Source of the DNA: Chitinimonas_A lacunae
GTDB taxonomy: Bacteria > Pseudomonadota > Gammaproteobacteria > Burkholderiales > Chitinimonadaceae
Direction: 5' to 3'
Length of the DNA stretch: 64,000 nucleotides
NCBI RefSeq assembly: GCF_042650885.1
Contig: NZ_JBHSBU010000001.1
Span: 1,116,001-1,180,000, forward strand
The notes below the pieces were generated by a model. That model was not told the origin of the DNA. It searched no databases and saw only the letters and a program-made list of their open reading frames with translations. Position numbers and translations under genes: made by a program. Of this stretch, positions 24,336 through 33,061 are shown piece after piece. Within the stretch, counting starts at the first letter, position 1, and the number at the start of each line of letters is the position of its first letter.

Positions 24336-24704
24336 ATGACCTGGTATGCCATGCATTTGATTATGCAGATCAGATTCAAGGCAGCGACGCAGCCGTATTT
24401 TCCCGCCTGGGAAGAGGTCTTTCTGGTCGAAGCCGACACGCCGGACGAAGCCTACAGCAAAGCCGAAACCATCGGCCTGTCCCTTGAGGGCGACAGCCAG
24501 GGCACGTTTCATTGGGATGAGCAACCGGCAACCCATGTATTTAGCGGCGTGCGCAAATGCATCGAACTGTCGTGCCCGCGCAGCCCGCTCAATGCCCCGA
24601 AAGACGGGTGTGAATTGACCTATTCACTGTTCGAGTTTTCCAGTCAGGCAGATCTGCGCAAATATGTCGAAGGCGATGAAGTGTTGCTCAAGGCTTTGAA
24701 GTGA
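24336..24704 (+). CDS. DUF4288 family protein
   Basis: 122 residues, cytoplasmic. WYAMHLIMQIRF at the start, EEVFLVEADTPDEAYSKAETIGLS in the middle and HVFSGVRKCIEL match DUF4288, a small alpha/beta domain of unknown function sometimes found as an immunity protein in polymorphic-toxin loci. No toxin gene is adjacent, so an immunity role has no support here. AAAGG is upstream of the ATG. Monocistronic by position. Confidence 0.6.
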   Translation: MTWYAMHLIMQIRFKAATQPYFPAWEEVFLVEADTPDEAYSKAETIGLSLEGDSQGTFHWDEQPATHVFSGVRKCIELSCPRSPLNAPKDGCELTYSLFEFSSQADLRKYVEGDEVLLKALK

Positions 24705-24940
24705 TCGCTGTCCGAACCGAGGTGACAGCGTGGACAGGTCGCTGAAGAGGCACTTGCGACGGCAGGAGTCGGCCACCCAACCGATCAGCTTTGTAAATTT
24801 CACGCAGCGTATAGAAATTACAGTCGTGCTGCAGCCAGGTTACAGCGCCGTCCTGACCACCCCGGCCTGACTGCCGCCGCGCTTGCCAAGAGAACGAGCG
24901 CTCACCGACAATGGTGGCGCGAATCTTCTGTGGCTGCGCC

Positions 24941-26578
24941 ATGCTCCCCGACCATCCCAAGCCCTTCTATTACCTAGAGAATTTCCAACTGCTGCTCGAC
25001 CATGTCGCCAGCCGTTATGCCGATCTTCTGCAAGAAGCGGAGCGCGATTTCCTGCACCGTTTCCCGCCACTGCCGCAAGCCGCCCAGGCACTGCTGGTGC
25101 GGATGGTGATGCGTAAAGGCGAGCTGTTTCGTGCCAGCAAGCTCGACTACAGCGAGATCGGCCCCAGCACCACAGCCTGGGAACCACTGGCCGAAGCGGG
25201 CTGGATCGAGCTGGACCCGCCGCTCGAGCTGGCCGAGCTATTCAGCCTGCTGACCCGGCCTGAACTGGCGCAGTGCTGTTTCCGCGATCAGTTGGCCCGC
25301 TCCCCGGGCCGCAAGGCCGACCAGCTTGCCGCCTTGAGCGAGCACTATCCGCAGGCGCGTCCGCTCGCTGAGTGGGGTCCGTTGCCCGATCGCGTCTGCC
25401 GCCTGACCATCCAGCCTTTATGCGACCGGCTGCGTCTGATGTTCTTTGGCAATCTGCGGCAGGACTGGTCGGAGTTCGTGCTGGCCGATCTTGGGGTATT
25501 CCAATATGAAAAGGTGCCGCTCTCACCCGAATCGCGCGGTTTCCGCAGCCGGGCCGATGTGGACTGCTATCTGGCCATCGACGACTGCCGCCGTCAGCTC
25601 GATGAAGGGGTTCCGCTGACCACACTGGCCGAGACGGCAAGGGCGCTTGTCAGCGACAACCCGTGGCTGCAACGGCGCCGGGCCAGACTGCTGTTTCGCC
25701 TGGCGCAGCAGCAGGAACAGAGCGGCCAGCTCGAAGAAGCGCTTGAGCTCTACCGCGACGCCGCCTATCCCGGCGCCCGCGCCCGCTGTGTACGGGTGTT
25801 GGAGCGGCTGGAGCGGACCGAAGCAGCCCACGCCCTGGCGCAGCTTGCCCGGGAGCAGCCGGAGAGCGAGGCCGAGCGCCAGCAGATGCGCCGCACGCTG
25901 CCGCGTCTGTGTCGCCGGCTCGGTCTGCCGCGCCCCGAGGAGCCGACCCTTCCCGCCATTCCCGAGTCGCACCTGACGCTGCCGCGTCCTGCTGGCGCGG
26001 TGGAGCTGGCGGTACGCGACCATCTGCATCGCCCCGACGCGCCGGTCCATTATGTCGAAAACACCCTGCTGACGGCGCTATTTGGCCTGCTGTGCTGGCC
26101 CGCGCTGTTTGCCCCGCTGCCGGGTGCGTTTTTCCACCCTTTCCACGCCGCACCGGCCGATCTATTGAGCCCCGACTTTCTCGAGCGCCGCCGCGAGCTG
26201 TTCGAAGACTGTCTGGCCCAGCTCAACGACGGCCGTCATCGGACCACCATCCGCGAGCATTTCCAGGCAAAACAGGGCATCCAGTCGCCTTTCGTGATCT
26301 GGCCGGCGCTTGATGCGGAAAAGCTCGAACTGGCGCTGCGCTGCATCGCCCCGGCCCATCTGGAACGCGTGTTCCGGCGCATCCTCGACGACCTCGGCGC
26401 CAACCGGGCCGGCCTGCCCGATCTGATCCGCTTCTGGCCCGACGAGTCGCGCTATGAGTTGATCGAAGTGAAGGGGCCGGGAGATCGACTACAGGACAAC
26501 CAGATACGCTGGCTCCATTACTGCCTCGAACATGGCCTGCCGGTGCAGGTGTGCTACGTCGAGTGGGCCACGCCGTGA
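24941..26578 (+). CDS. VRR-NUC domain nuclease, FAN1 homologue
   Basis: About 545 residues. The N-terminal part (FYYLENFQLLLDHVASRYADLL) and the helical middle match bacterial FAN1, a structure-specific 5' nuclease acting on flaps and cross-link repair intermediates. The C-terminal VRR-NUC domain (residues about 485-545) has the catalytic PD-(D/E)XK core: AGLPDLIRFWP, then ELIEVKGPGDRLQDNQIRWL. The 5' codon is uncertain: I use the ATG at 24941, which places FYYL near the N-terminus as in relatives; an ATG/GTG 30 bases upstream is possible. Its TGA overlaps the GTG of the following helicase gene, so they are translationally coupled and probably act together in repair. Confidence 0.85.
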   Translation: MLPDHPKPFYYLENFQLLLDHVASRYADLLQEAERDFLHRFPPLPQAAQALLVRMVMRKGELFRASKLDYSEIGPSTTAWEPLAEAGWIELDPPLELAELFSLLTRPELAQCCFRDQLARSPGRKADQLAALSEHYPQARPLAEWGPLPDRVCRLTIQPLCDRLRLMFFGNLRQDWSEFVLADLGVFQYEKVPLSPESRGFRSRADVDCYLAIDDCRRQLDEGVPLTTLAETARALVSDNPWLQRRRARLLFRLAQQQEQSGQLEEALELYRDAAYPGARARCVRVLERLERTEAAHALAQLAREQPESEAERQQMRRTLPRLCRRLGLPRPEEPTLPAIPESHLTLPRPAGAVELAVRDHLHRPDAPVHYVENTLLTALFGLLCWPALFAPLPGAFFHPFHAAPADLLSPDFLERRRELFEDCLAQLNDGRHRTTIREHFQAKQGIQSPFVIWPALDAEKLELALRCIAPAHLERVFRRILDDLGANRAGLPDLIRFWPDESRYELIEVKGPGDRLQDNQIRWLHYCLEHGLPVQVCYVEWATP

Positions 26579-28845
26579 GTTATCGGGTCGCGGTACGCGA
26601 GCTGTGTGAATTTGCCGCCAAGACCGGCGATCTGGATCTGCGCTTCACCCCGGCCCCGACTGCCGAGGAAGGCATTGCCGGGCACGCCACGGTCACCGGC
26701 CGACGCGGCGCCGGCTATCGCAGCGAAGTCAGCCTTGAAGGCGACCATGGCCCACTGATCGTGCGCGGCCGCTGCGATGGCTTTGACCCAACCCAGCAGC
26801 GGGTCGAGGAGATCAAGACCTATCGCGGCGAACTCGACGCCATGCCCGACAACCACCGCGCCCTGCATTGGGCACAGGCCCGCGTCTATGGCTGCCTGCT
26901 ATGCCGTGAATACGGGCTCGACAGTATCGATGTGACACTGGTGTATTTCCAGGTGGACCGGCAGGAAGAGACGGTACTGGCGGAAAGGTATACGGCGCAG
27001 GCACTGGAGGCGTTCTTTGCTGATCTATGCGAGCGTTTCCTGCATTGGGCCGAACAGGAGATGGCGCACCGGGCGGCGTGCGAGGCGGAATTGCTGGGGC
27101 TGAGCTTTCCGTTTCCGGACTTCCACCCGGGCCAGCGCCAACTGGCCGAAACCGTCTATAAGGCCGCCCGTCTGGGCCGGCAGTTGCTGGCCGAGGCGCC
27201 GACGGGGATAGGCAAGACACTGGGCACGCTGTTTCCGCTGCTGAAGGCGATGCCGGCCGAGCGGTTCGACAGGCTGTTCTTTCTGACTGCCAAGACCTCG
27301 GGCCGCCAGCTTGCGCTCGACGCGCTCACCCAGCTGCGGCCGGACCTGCCGAGTTTGCGCGTCCTCGAACTCGTTGCGCGCGACAAGGCCTGCGTCCATC
27401 CCGATCTGGCCTGCCATGGCGAATCCTGCCCACTGGCACGCGGCTTCTACGACCGCCTGCCCGCCGCCCGCGCCGAGGCGGTCGCCCAGGCCCGGCTCGA
27501 CCAGACCAGCGTGCGCAAGCTGGCCGAAGCCCATCAGGTCTGCCCCTACTATCTGAGCCAGGAACTGGCTCGCTGGGCCGATCTGACCATCGGCGACTAC
27601 AACTACTTCTTCGATTCGAGCGCCCTGCTGCATAGCCTGACCGTCACCAATGGCTGGCGCATCGCCCTGCTGATCGACGAAGCCCACAATCTGGTCGAAC
27701 GCGGCCGCAGCATGTATTCGACCACCCTTGATCAGGCCGGCCTGTCGGCACTGCGCCGCCAGGCTCCCGCTGCGCTCAAGAAACCGCTCGATGCCCTGCA
27801 ACGCACCTGGCGTGAATTGAATGCAGCGCAGGAACAGGACTACCAGGTCTACCCCGAACCCCTTTCGCGGCTGCTGGGTGCCTTGCACAAGGCCGACCGA
27901 GCGCTGGCTGACCATCTCGATGCCCAACCGATCGGTCCTGATAGCGAGTTGATGCGCTGGCATTTCGATATCCAGGCTTTTCTGCGGCTGGCCGAGCAAT
28001 TCGGGGAACATTCGCTGTTCGATCTGAGCCTGCGCAGCGGACCGGACGGGCGGCCACTTGGCACGTTCTGTCTGCGCAATCTGGTGCCAGCGCCGTTTCT
28101 CGCGCCGCGTTTTGCCCAGAGCGCCAGCACTGTGCTGTTCTCCGCCACGCTCACACCGAGCGACTATTACCTGCGCATGCTGGGTCTGGCCGAGGACACG
28201 GCCTGTCTGAGCGTCGATGGACCGTTTCGGCCCGAACAGCTCAGCGTGCGGGTGGTGCGCGCCATCTCGACCCGCTACAGCGACCGGGCCGCTTCATTGC
28301 AGCCGATTGCCGAGCTGATCGTCGGCCAGTATCAGGCCCGCCCGGGCAACTACCTCGCTTTCTTCAGCAGCTTTGCCTATCTGGAACAGGTGCTGGCGGT
28401 CGTGACGGCACTCGCGCCCGAGCTGCCTTGCTGGGCGCAGTCGCGTCAGATGGACGAAGCTGCCCGCCACGACTTTCTGGCCCGTTTTATCCCCGATGGC
28501 AGCGGCATCGGCTTTGCCGTGCTCGGCGGCGCCTTTGCCGAAGGGGTCGATCTGCCGGGCAGCCGGCTGATCGGCGCCTTTGTCGCCACGCTGGGCCTGC
28601 CGCAGTTCAACCCGATCAACGAGCAATTCCGCCAGCGCCTGCAGCAGCTGTTCGGCCAGGGTTACGACTATGCCTATCTGTATCCGGGACTACAGAAGGT
28701 AGTGCAGGCCGCCGGCCGGGTCATCCGTACCCCGCAAGATCGCGGCGTGGTCTATCTGATCGATGACCGCTATGACGACAGTCGGGTCAGGAAACTGCTG
28801 CCGCGGTGGTGGCGGGTGGAGCGGAACTCGACGGACGCTTGGTAG
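26575..28845 (+). CDS. iron-sulfur (Rad3/DinG-type) helicase with N-terminal PD-(D/E)XK-like domain
   Basis: 756 residues. The start is the GTG of GTGA overlapping the FAN1 stop. Residues 1-150 look like a RecB/PD-(D/E)XK nuclease: GRCDGFDP, then VEEIKTYRG, then YGCLLCREYG. A superfamily-2 helicase core follows: Walker A EAPTGIGKTLG near 206, DEAH-type box LLIDEAHNLVERG near 365, motif VI-like QAAGRVIRTPQDRG near the end. Four cysteines between motifs I and II (KACVHPDLACHGESC near 267-282 and QVCPYY near 322) are placed for an XPD-type 4Fe-4S cluster. The FAN1-helicase pairing is recurrent in bacteria. Likely 5'-3' DNA helicase in repair. Confidence 0.87.
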   Translation: MSYRVAVRELCEFAAKTGDLDLRFTPAPTAEEGIAGHATVTGRRGAGYRSEVSLEGDHGPLIVRGRCDGFDPTQQRVEEIKTYRGELDAMPDNHRALHWAQARVYGCLLCREYGLDSIDVTLVYFQVDRQEETVLAERYTAQALEAFFADLCERFLHWAEQEMAHRAACEAELLGLSFPFPDFHPGQRQLAETVYKAARLGRQLLAEAPTGIGKTLGTLFPLLKAMPAERFDRLFFLTAKTSGRQLALDALTQLRPDLPSLRVLELVARDKACVHPDLACHGESCPLARGFYDRLPAARAEAVAQARLDQTSVRKLAEAHQVCPYYLSQELARWADLTIGDYNYFFDSSALLHSLTVTNGWRIALLIDEAHNLVERGRSMYSTTLDQAGLSALRRQAPAALKKPLDALQRTWRELNAAQEQDYQVYPEPLSRLLGALHKADRALADHLDAQPIGPDSELMRWHFDIQAFLRLAEQFGEHSLFDLSLRSGPDGRPLGTFCLRNLVPAPFLAPRFAQSASTVLFSATLTPSDYYLRMLGLAEDTACLSVDGPFRPEQLSVRVVRAISTRYSDRAASLQPIAELIVGQYQARPGNYLAFFSSFAYLEQVLAVVTALAPELPCWAQSRQMDEAARHDFLARFIPDGSGIGFAVLGGAFAEGVDLPGSRLIGAFVATLGLPQFNPINEQFRQRLQQLFGQGYDYAYLYPGLQKVVQAAGRVIRTPQDRGVVYLIDDRYDDSRVRKLLPRWWRVERNSTDAW

Positions 28846-28875
28846 CTGCACGAGGCTGCGTCGATCAGCCATGAA

Positions 28876-28905
28876 AAAAGCCAGACCTTGGCAGGTCTGG
28901 CTTTT
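28876..28905. terminator. bidirectional rho-independent terminator
   Basis: AAAAGCCAGACCT and AGGTCTGGCTTTT arms with a 4-base loop between the helicase gene (plus) and tRNA-Glu (minus), T's on both sides. Confidence 0.9.
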
Positions 28906-28911
28906 CTGATC

Positions 28912-28987
28912 TGGCGTCCCCACGGGGATTCGAACCCCGGTTATCGCCGTGAAAGGGCGGTGTCCTAGGCCTCTAGACGATGGGGAC
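28912..28987 (-). tRNA. tRNA-Glu (anticodon TTC)
   Basis: 76 bases on the minus strand with a complete cloverleaf: acceptor GTCCCCA paired with TGGGGAC, D-arm with CGTCTAGAGGCCTAGGACA, anticodon loop CTTTCAC giving TTC, T-arm GGGGTTCGAATCCCC, and an encoded 3' CCA. It stands alone, with no integrase or repeated 3' end nearby, so it is not occupied by an island in this window. Confidence 0.97.
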
Positions 28988-29046
28988 GAGGCATAAGAGG
29001 CCGCGATATTAACGAGGCAGCCGGGCCTCGTCAAGCATTTTTCCGA

Positions 29047-29796
29047 TTATTTTCCTTCTGCCTTGAGTACCCGCTGGCGCCGAGACTCGGACAGGCAGAT
29101 GCCGCTAGCCACCGAGACATTGAGGCTTTCCACCGAACCGAACATCGGAATGCTGACCAGCACATCGCAATGCTCGCGAGTCAAGCGGCGCATTCCATGG
29201 CCTTCGGCCCCCATCACCCAGGCCAAGGGACCGGTCTGGTCGAAATGGAACAGGTCGGTTTCGCTCTCGGCATCGGTACCGGCGATCCACACCCCGGCAT
29301 CCTTGAGATCGCGCAGCGTGCGGGCCAGATTGGTCACGGTGATATACGGGATGATTTCGGCGGCACCGCTGGCCACCTTGGAGACCGTGGCATTGATACC
29401 AACCGATTTGTCGCGCGGGGCAATCACGGCATGGACGCCCATGGCATCGGCCACGCGCAGACAGGCACCCAGATTGTGCGGATCGGTAATGCCATCGAGC
29501 ACCAGCAGCAAAGGCGGCTCGGTCAGGTCTTCGAGCACTTCGTCGAGCGCCACATGGTTGCGGTCGGCGTCGATCACTGCGGCCACGCCCTGATGGCGGC
29601 CATGACCGCTCATGCCATCGAGCCGGGACACATCGACCGGGATCGCCCGGACCTTCTGCCGCTCGGCCAGCTTCAGCAGATCGTGCATGCGCGGATCGTG
29701 ACGTTCGCGGGCGACATAGAGTTCGAGCACGCTATCGGATTGGCGCGACAGTCGGGCGGTAACGGCGTGAAAGCCGTGGATCAGTTTCTTTTGCAT
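29047..29796 (-). CDS. rlmB: 23S rRNA (guanosine-2'-O-)-methyltransferase RlmB
   Basis: 249 residues, SpoU/TrmH family, methylating the ribose of G2251 in 23S rRNA. The N-terminal substrate-binding domain (KKLIHGFHAVTARL) is followed by the knotted SPOUT domain: LLVLDGITDPHNLGACLRVADAMGVHAVI, WVMGAEGHGMRRLTREHCD and IPMFGSVESLNVSVASGI, the cofactor-knot signature. The ATG at 29796 (MQKKLIHG) is chosen over a longer frame reaching 30072 that overlaps the divergent rlmJ. It shares a 150-bp divergent promoter region with rlmJ. Confidence 0.93.
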   Translation of the reverse strand: MQKKLIHGFHAVTARLSRQSDSVLELYVARERHDPRMHDLLKLAERQKVRAIPVDVSRLDGMSGHGRHQGVAAVIDADRNHVALDEVLEDLTEPPLLLVLDGITDPHNLGACLRVADAMGVHAVIAPRDKSVGINATVSKVASGAAEIIPYITVTNLARTLRDLKDAGVWIAGTDAESETDLFHFDQTGPLAWVMGAEGHGMRRLTREHCDVLVSIPMFGSVESLNVSVASGICLSESRRQRVLKAEGK

Positions 29797-29946
29797 GACG
29801 GACCAGGGGGTGTGTTCTAGGCAGCGAGGCCGGGTTACAATCGCGCCCGCCTCGGCGAAAACCGCCATTGTGCGTGTTTCGCCCCGGTTCGGGTAGCCCG
29901 GACCGAGCCGTGCCGCCCCGCCCGCTTCTTCTTCCGGACCGCAACC

Positions 29947-30792
29947 ATGCTGAGTTACCGCCACGCCTTCCACGCCGGCAATCATGCCGACGTGCTCAAG
30001 CATTCGGTACTGATCGAACTGCTCGACTATCTCAACCAGAAAGACAAGCCCTACTGGTATATCGATACCCACGCCGGCGCCGGCGCCTATGCGCTTGACG
30101 AGGGCTATGCCACCAAAAATGCCGAATTCGCCGGCGGTATCGGACGGCTATGGCAGCGCGACGACCTGCCCGAGCCGCTGGCCCGCTATGTCGAGGTGGT
30201 GCGTGAGCTGAACCCGGACGGCCGGTTGCGCCATTACCCGGGCTCGCCGATGTGCGCAGCCCAGGTACTGCGCGACGCCGACCGCTTGCGGCTGTTTGAG
30301 CTGCACCCGACCGACAATAAGCTGCTCAATGACAATCTGGGCCAGGATCGGCGCAGCAAGATCGAGCAAAGCGACGGCTTTACCGCGCTCAAGGCGGTAC
30401 TGCCACCGCCGCCACGGCGGGCGCTGGTGCTGATCGATCCGCCCTACGAGGACAAGAAAGACTACCAGCGGGTGGTCGATGGCTTGCAGGAAGGACTCAA
30501 GCGCTTTGCCACCGGGGTTTATGTGCTGTGGTACCCGCAGTTGCAGCGGCTTGAAGTGCGGCAGATGCTCGACAAGCTCAAGCTGTTGCCGGTCAAGTGG
30601 CTCCATGTGGCGCTGACGGTAGAGCGGCCCTCGGTCGATGGCTTTGGCATGCATGGCAGCGGCCTGTTCATCATCAACCCGCATTGGCTGTTGCGCGACA
30701 GCCTGGCGCGGCAACTGCCCTATCTGGTCAAGCAACTGGGCCTCGACAATGGGGCGCGCTTTGTGCTGGAAACCAGTCCGGAAGACAAATAG
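29947..30792 (+). CDS. rlmJ: 23S rRNA (adenine(2030)-N6)-methyltransferase RlmJ
   Basis: 281 residues, the expected length. MLSYRHAFHAGNHADVLKH is the family N-terminus, DTHAGAGAYAL the SAM-binding loop, and LIDPPYEDKKDYQRV contains the DPPY motif of N6-adenine methylases. The ending GFGMHGSGLFIINPHWLL is typical too. Divergent from rlmB; the AT-rich repeat copy 5 begins a few bases after its stop. Confidence 0.94.
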   Translation: MLSYRHAFHAGNHADVLKHSVLIELLDYLNQKDKPYWYIDTHAGAGAYALDEGYATKNAEFAGGIGRLWQRDDLPEPLARYVEVVRELNPDGRLRHYPGSPMCAAQVLRDADRLRLFELHPTDNKLLNDNLGQDRRSKIEQSDGFTALKAVLPPPPRRALVLIDPPYEDKKDYQRVVDGLQEGLKRFATGVYVLWYPQLQRLEVRQMLDKLKLLPVKWLHVALTVERPSVDGFGMHGSGLFIINPHWLLRDSLARQLPYLVKQLGLDNGARFVLETSPEDK

Positions 30793-30803
30793 AAAATATC
30801 CGG

Positions 30804-30851
30804 CCAAACCTGTGCCAGATATGAGAACAACAAGAATATTTTCTGAAAAAA
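30804..30851 (+). repeat. AT-rich intergenic repeat, copy 5
   Basis: Reads CCAAACCTGTGCCAGATATG, then CAACAAGAATATTTTCTGAA. It lies between the converging rlmJ and rpoS genes. Confidence 0.5.
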
Positions 30852-30909
30852 AGAAGCACCAGCCGAATGACTGGCACACCCGCAGGGAAAGCCAGGAAGG
30901 CTTCCATCG

Positions 30910-30935
30910 CCACGGACCGCCCGGACGGTCCGTGG
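30910..30935. terminator. GC-rich hairpin after rpoS
   Basis: CCACGGACC and GGTCCGTGG arms around 8 bases, 15 bp past the rpoS stop. It lacks a T-run on either side, so it may stabilise the 3' end of the operon mRNA or act as a weak terminator. Confidence 0.45.
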
Positions 30936-30950
30936 CGGCGGGATGTCAGC

Positions 30951-31913
30951 TTAGCCGAGCAATACGTCGCGCGACACGCCTTGACGCCGCAGCAGACGCC
31001 GCAGGCTTTCCAGTGCCTCGATCTGGATCTGGCGTACCCGTTCGCGCGTCAGTTGCAGATGCGCGGCCAGGTCTTCCAAGGTGCAAATATCGTAGCCGTT
31101 GAGGCCGTAACGGCGTTCGATCACCATGCGCTGCTTGTCGTTGAGCTGCTTGAGCCACTCGCGGACATAGCGTTGCACTTCGGCGTTTTGCAGAATCACC
31201 TCAGGACCGTCGTGCTGTTCATCGGGAATCGATTCGCCGATCGACAGCATGGGGTCGATATCGAGCGGGGCATCGAGAGAGGCCATGCGCTCGTTGAGGT
31301 TCATCACCCGACGTACTTCCTCGACCGGCTTGTCGACCAGGAGAGCGATTTCCTCCATGGTCGGCTCGCGGCCCATCTGGGCTTCCAGATGGCGCTGGGC
31401 GCGCAGGTAGACGTTGAGTTCCTTGATGACGTGCACCGGTAAACGGATGGTGCGCGACTGATTCATGATGGCCCGTTCGATGCTCTGACGGATCCACCAG
31501 GTGGCATAGGTGGAGAAACGGAAACCGCGCTCGGGATCGAATTTTTCCAGCGCGTGCATCAACCCGATATTGCCCTCTTCGATCAGGTCGAGCAGTGCCA
31601 TGCCCCGATTGATGTAATGCTTGGCGATATTGACCACCAGGCGGAGATTGTGCTCGATCATCTTCTGCCGGGCATCAAAATCACCTTGGACGACCCGCCG
31701 AGCCAACGAACGTTCTTCGTCGGGGGTAAGCAGGGCGTTGTGGCCGATATCGTTGAGGTAGATCTGCGTGACGTCCCCAGTCGACTCGAGAATATGCGGC
31801 TCACCTTCTTCGGCCGCAGGCGCCTCGACTTCGTCGTCGGCTTCCTCGTCGTCACCGTCCAGCATTTCCTCGTCGATCAGGTCTTCTTCGATGGTGTCGA
31901 GTGAATTGTTCAT
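30951..31913 (-). CDS. rpoS: RNA polymerase sigma factor RpoS
   Basis: 320 residues, the stationary-phase/general stress sigma factor. An acidic N-terminal extension (EEDLIDEEMLDGDDEEADDE) precedes region 1.2 (DVTQIYLNDIGHNALLTPDEE), region 2 (MIEHNLRLVVNIAKHYINRGMALLDLIEEGNIGLMHALEKF, RFSTYATWWIRQSIERAI), region 3 (RLPVHVIKELNVYLRA) and the region-4 helix-turn-helix (TLEDLAAHLQLTRERVRQIQIEALESLRR). It follows nlpD by 7 bp; in relatives most rpoS transcription starts inside nlpD. No good Shine-Dalgarno precedes the ATG. Confidence 0.96.
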   Translation of the reverse strand: MNNSLDTIEEDLIDEEMLDGDDEEADDEVEAPAAEEGEPHILESTGDVTQIYLNDIGHNALLTPDEERSLARRVVQGDFDARQKMIEHNLRLVVNIAKHYINRGMALLDLIEEGNIGLMHALEKFDPERGFRFSTYATWWIRQSIERAIMNQSRTIRLPVHVIKELNVYLRAQRHLEAQMGREPTMEEIALLVDKPVEEVRRVMNLNERMASLDAPLDIDPMLSIGESIPDEQHDGPEVILQNAEVQRYVREWLKQLNDKQRMVIERRYGLNGYDICTLEDLAAHLQLTRERVRQIQIEALESLRRLLRRQGVSRDVLLG

Positions 31914-31920
31914 GGCTGTT

Positions 31921-32937
31921 CTACTGTGTCAGGTACTTGGTTGGATCGACCGGCTTGCCGAAGCGCCGGATTTCGAAGTGCAGCTTGACCTGCTCCGTGT
32001 CCGTGTTCCCCATTTCAGCGATTTTGTCTCCTTTCTTGACGTTGTCCCCTTCCTTGACCAGCAACTGGCTATTGTGGGCATAAGCCGACAAGTAGGTTTT
32101 GTTGTGTTTGATAATCACCAGTTTGCCGTAACCGCGCAGGCCGGTACCCGCGTACACCACCCGACCGCCGGCCGAAGCCAGCACGGGGTGTCCGAGCCGT
32201 CCTGCAATATCGATGCCTTTGCTGGAATCGGAGAAAGGCGCCACGACCCGCCCGGTAGCCGGCCAGACCCAGGAGGCGACTTCATCGTCGCCAACAGGTT
32301 GTGGCTTAGACTCGACCGGCTTCGGCTCGGTCGGTTTGGGCTCGGCGGGTTTGACTTCAACGGGTTTGATCTCGACCGGTTTTTCGAGCCGGGGCCGGGC
32401 AGCTACCTGTTCAGGCCCTTCGGCCAGCCGGGCCACGGTGGCCGCGTCGGTGCTGTATGACAGCTTGAGCGCCTTGGGATAAGCCACTTCGGCCCGGACC
32501 GGTGCCGGCGTATCGGGCCGGGTCGGCGCGGGCGTCACGGCACCGTCGCTGACCGGCCGGATGGTGACACCGGCATCAGTTTCGGGCTTGAGCGGCTTGA
32601 CCACAACGCCGGAGTCGCCGTTCTCGTCAGGGACGGTCAGACGCAGCTGTTGGTCGATCTTGATCAGATTGGGGTCGGAGAGCTGGTTCCAGGCGGCGAC
32701 TTCTCGATAGTCGAGGCCATGTTCCAGGGCGATGCTGTAGAGCGTGTCGCCTTTTTTGACGGTGTAGACTTTGGGTCGCCAGTCAGCGCCTGTTTCGCGC
32801 TCGGCGGGAGCCGTGGAGGACGGCCGGGTAACGGGCTTGGTTCGGTCGACAATGGGCGCTGGCGCACGGTTGGGATCGTGCGCACAAGCCACGATCAACA
32901 GTGCAGACAACAAACCGGCAAAACGACGAACGTTCAA
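31921..32937 (-). CDS. nlpD: LysM/M23 lipoprotein NlpD
   Basis: 338 residues, activator of cell-wall amidases at division. Lipoprotein signal MNVRRFAGLLSALLIVAC, lipobox ending at Cys18; LysM domain about 58-102 (YTVKKGDTLYSIALEHGLDY); a Pro/Lys/Glu-rich spacer with repeated E-P/K-P units around 195-225; and a C-terminal M23 (LytM) domain from about 237 with KGIDIAG and KLHFEIRRFGKPVDP. The metal ligands are partly lost (no HxxxD), as in other NlpD/EnvC amidase activators. The start is a TTG with GGGAG seven bases upstream. Third gene of surE-pcm-nlpD-rpoS. Confidence 0.92.
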   Translation of the reverse strand: MNVRRFAGLLSALLIVACAHDPNRAPAPIVDRTKPVTRPSSTAPAERETGADWRPKVYTVKKGDTLYSIALEHGLDYREVAAWNQLSDPNLIKIDQQLRLTVPDENGDSGVVVKPLKPETDAGVTIRPVSDGAVTPAPTRPDTPAPVRAEVAYPKALKLSYSTDAATVARLAEGPEQVAARPRLEKPVEIKPVEVKPAEPKPTEPKPVESKPQPVGDDEVASWVWPATGRVVAPFSDSSKGIDIAGRLGHPVLASAGGRVVYAGTGLRGYGKLVIIKHNKTYLSAYAHNSQLLVKEGDNVKKGDKIAEMGNTDTEQVKLHFEIRRFGKPVDPTKYLTQ

Positions 32938-33061
32938 CTCGTTACTCCCTCTTTGATTGGTATGGATCGTAGCGAGTGGCTGTAGCCTACTTCACCACAA
33001 TGACAGTTTTGCTGATCTTAGGCAAGCCCGGCAACTAGGGCTTTACCTGGGCTACACCTGG

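Noticed and set aside
24336..24704. Immunity protein of a toxin system (DUF4288)
   Set aside because: No toxin, secretion-associated or polymorphic-toxin genes are adjacent.
28912..28987. tRNA-Glu as an island attachment site
   Set aside because: No integrase and no repeat of the tRNA 3' end were seen within the flanking genes.
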